DNA from: Corynebacterium frankenforstense DSM 45800
GTDB lineage: Bacteria; Actinomycetota; Actinomycetes; Mycobacteriales; Mycobacteriaceae
DNA length: 64,000 bases
Direction of reading: 5' to 3'
Assembly: GCF_001941485.1 (NCBI RefSeq)
Contig: NZ_CP009247.1
Span: 2,108,001 to 2,172,000, forward strand
Part shown: piece by piece, positions 63,479 through 64,000 of the stretch
How the letters are laid out: each line of letters begins with the position of its first letter
How positions within the stretch are numbered: the first letter of the stretch is position 1
Notes under the pieces: generated by a model
Database searches by the model: none
What the model saw: the letters and a program-made list of their open reading frames with translations, nothing else
Told to the model about the DNA's origin: nothing
Position numbers and translations under genes: made by a program

Positions 63479-64000
63479 ATGCCCCAGAACGACGGCGGCC
63501 GGTACCCCGACTCCTGGGGCGACGGCCCGCAGCAGCCGCAGCAGCCGCAGCGGCCGCAGCGGCCGCAGCAGGTCTTCCCCGGGCAGTACGACGGCGGCTA
63601 CCCGGGCGGGTACCAGGTGCCGCCGCAGCCCGAGCAGCCCGACGACGGCGGCTCCCGCGGCCGCCGCGCCGGCTTCGCCGTGCTCATCGCCGTCGCCGTG
63701 CTCGCCCTGATCGGCCTCGGCGCCGCCCTCGCCCTGCTGCGCCCCTGGGAGAGCGACGACACCGACGCCTCCACCGCCGGGCAGGCGGAACTGAGCACCG
63801 TGGGCACCACGACGCACGGGGCGCCGAGCACCGCGGCGTCGTCAAGCAAGAGCACCACCACCAGCAGCAGCACCCGCGCCACGGACGTGCCCGAGGGCAT
63901 GTCCCGCACCGGCTTCGACGGCGGCATGAGCTGCCAGAACGGCGACCGGTGGGTCTACGCCGCGCAGGCGTCGGCCGGTGAGGTGCTCATCTGCGACGGC
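63479..64000 (+). CDS. Single-pass membrane protein with Q/P-rich N-terminus (cut by window edge)
   Basis: 174 codons visible from ATG 63479 (AAGGAG at ideal spacing). A Gln/Pro repeat ([14 protein letters not shown]) and Gly/Tyr region precede one helix ([25 protein letters not shown]) and a long Ser/Thr linker. The start of an extracellular domain follows ([24 protein letters not shown]). Same architecture as the protein at 47490-48437. Unknown function. A dispersed motif lies in the linker (63832-63846). Confidence 0.75.
   Translation, partial: MPQNDGGRYPDSWGDGPQQPQQPQRPQRPQQVFPGQYDGGYPGGYQVPPQPEQPDDGGSRGRRAGFAVLIAVAVLALIGLGAALALLRPWESDDTDASTAGQAELSTVGTTTHGAPSTAASSSKSTTTSSSTRATDVPEGMSRTGFDGGMSCQNGDRWVYAAQASAGEVLICDG

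Overview
The window is high-GC actinobacterial chromosome, almost certainly a Corynebacterium. The evidence is a mycolate reductase (cmrA) near orn, a McbR-type TAGAC-N6-GTCCA operator before metB, an SxxK/L,D-transpeptidase/DUF3558 lipoprotein repertoire, several genes with a -10 box about 7 nt before the start (leaderless), and a clpS-DUF2017-P1 peptidase-rhomboid / murI-cpdA-rph-rdgB block matching the Rv1331-Rv1343c neighbourhood of Mycobacterium. I see no transposase, integrase, prophage or rRNA.

Layout. 0-10 kb: partial SDR, metB, MscS-type channel, thioesterase pair, ettA, an ssb paralogue, a CopD-CtaG membrane protein, tRNA-Arg, a Xi-class GST-like reductase. 10.8-16.1 kb: DUF3558 lipoprotein and PPE-like protein with a conspicuous low-GC patch, a secreted trypsin-like protease, cmrA, a small secreted protein. 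16.2-23.6 kb: anaerobic ribonucleotide reductase (nrdDG), orn, tRNA-His, an L,D-transpeptidase lipoprotein, tRNA-Lys, glutaminase. 23.8-33.7 kb: a LacI regulator, then a CRISPR-Cas locus. 33.9-36.1 kb: an autoregulated ABC exporter operon. 36.2-45.6 kb: a glucuronide catabolic cluster (uxaC, uxuB-like reductase, uidA, GPH symporter, manD, gluconokinase). 45.8-53.1 kb: pncA, envelope lipoproteins, bcp, thiE-thiM, acpS, tRNA-Leu. 53.2-64 kb: the Rv1331-Rv1343c-like block, interrupted by a DUF222-HNH gene with 148-bp tandem repeats and by an aldo/keto reductase.

The most interesting system is the CRISPR-Cas locus. One minus-strand operon encodes Cas6e-like, Csb1 (Cas7u), Csb2 (Cas5u) and Cas3, and runs directly into an array of 35 repeats plus one decayed one. 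Effector genes are of the I-G (formerly I-U) type, but the repeat and the separate Cas6 are of the I-E type. The Cas6 glycine loop at the end of Csb2 is decayed, Cas3 carries a C-terminal Cas8u/Csx17-like extension, and there are no adaptation genes in the window.

A second unexplained signal is a dispersed 15-bp motif, consensus MTTKMCGACGYCSCG, found 23 times on both strands. It lies mostly between genes or at gene ends and is missing from the CRISPR-Cas locus. In the glucuronide cluster, two promoter regions share a near-identical direct-repeat element, and the symporter is fused to a cytidylate-kinase-like domain. Coordinates were read by eye and no database search was possible, so family assignments rest on motifs, length and context.
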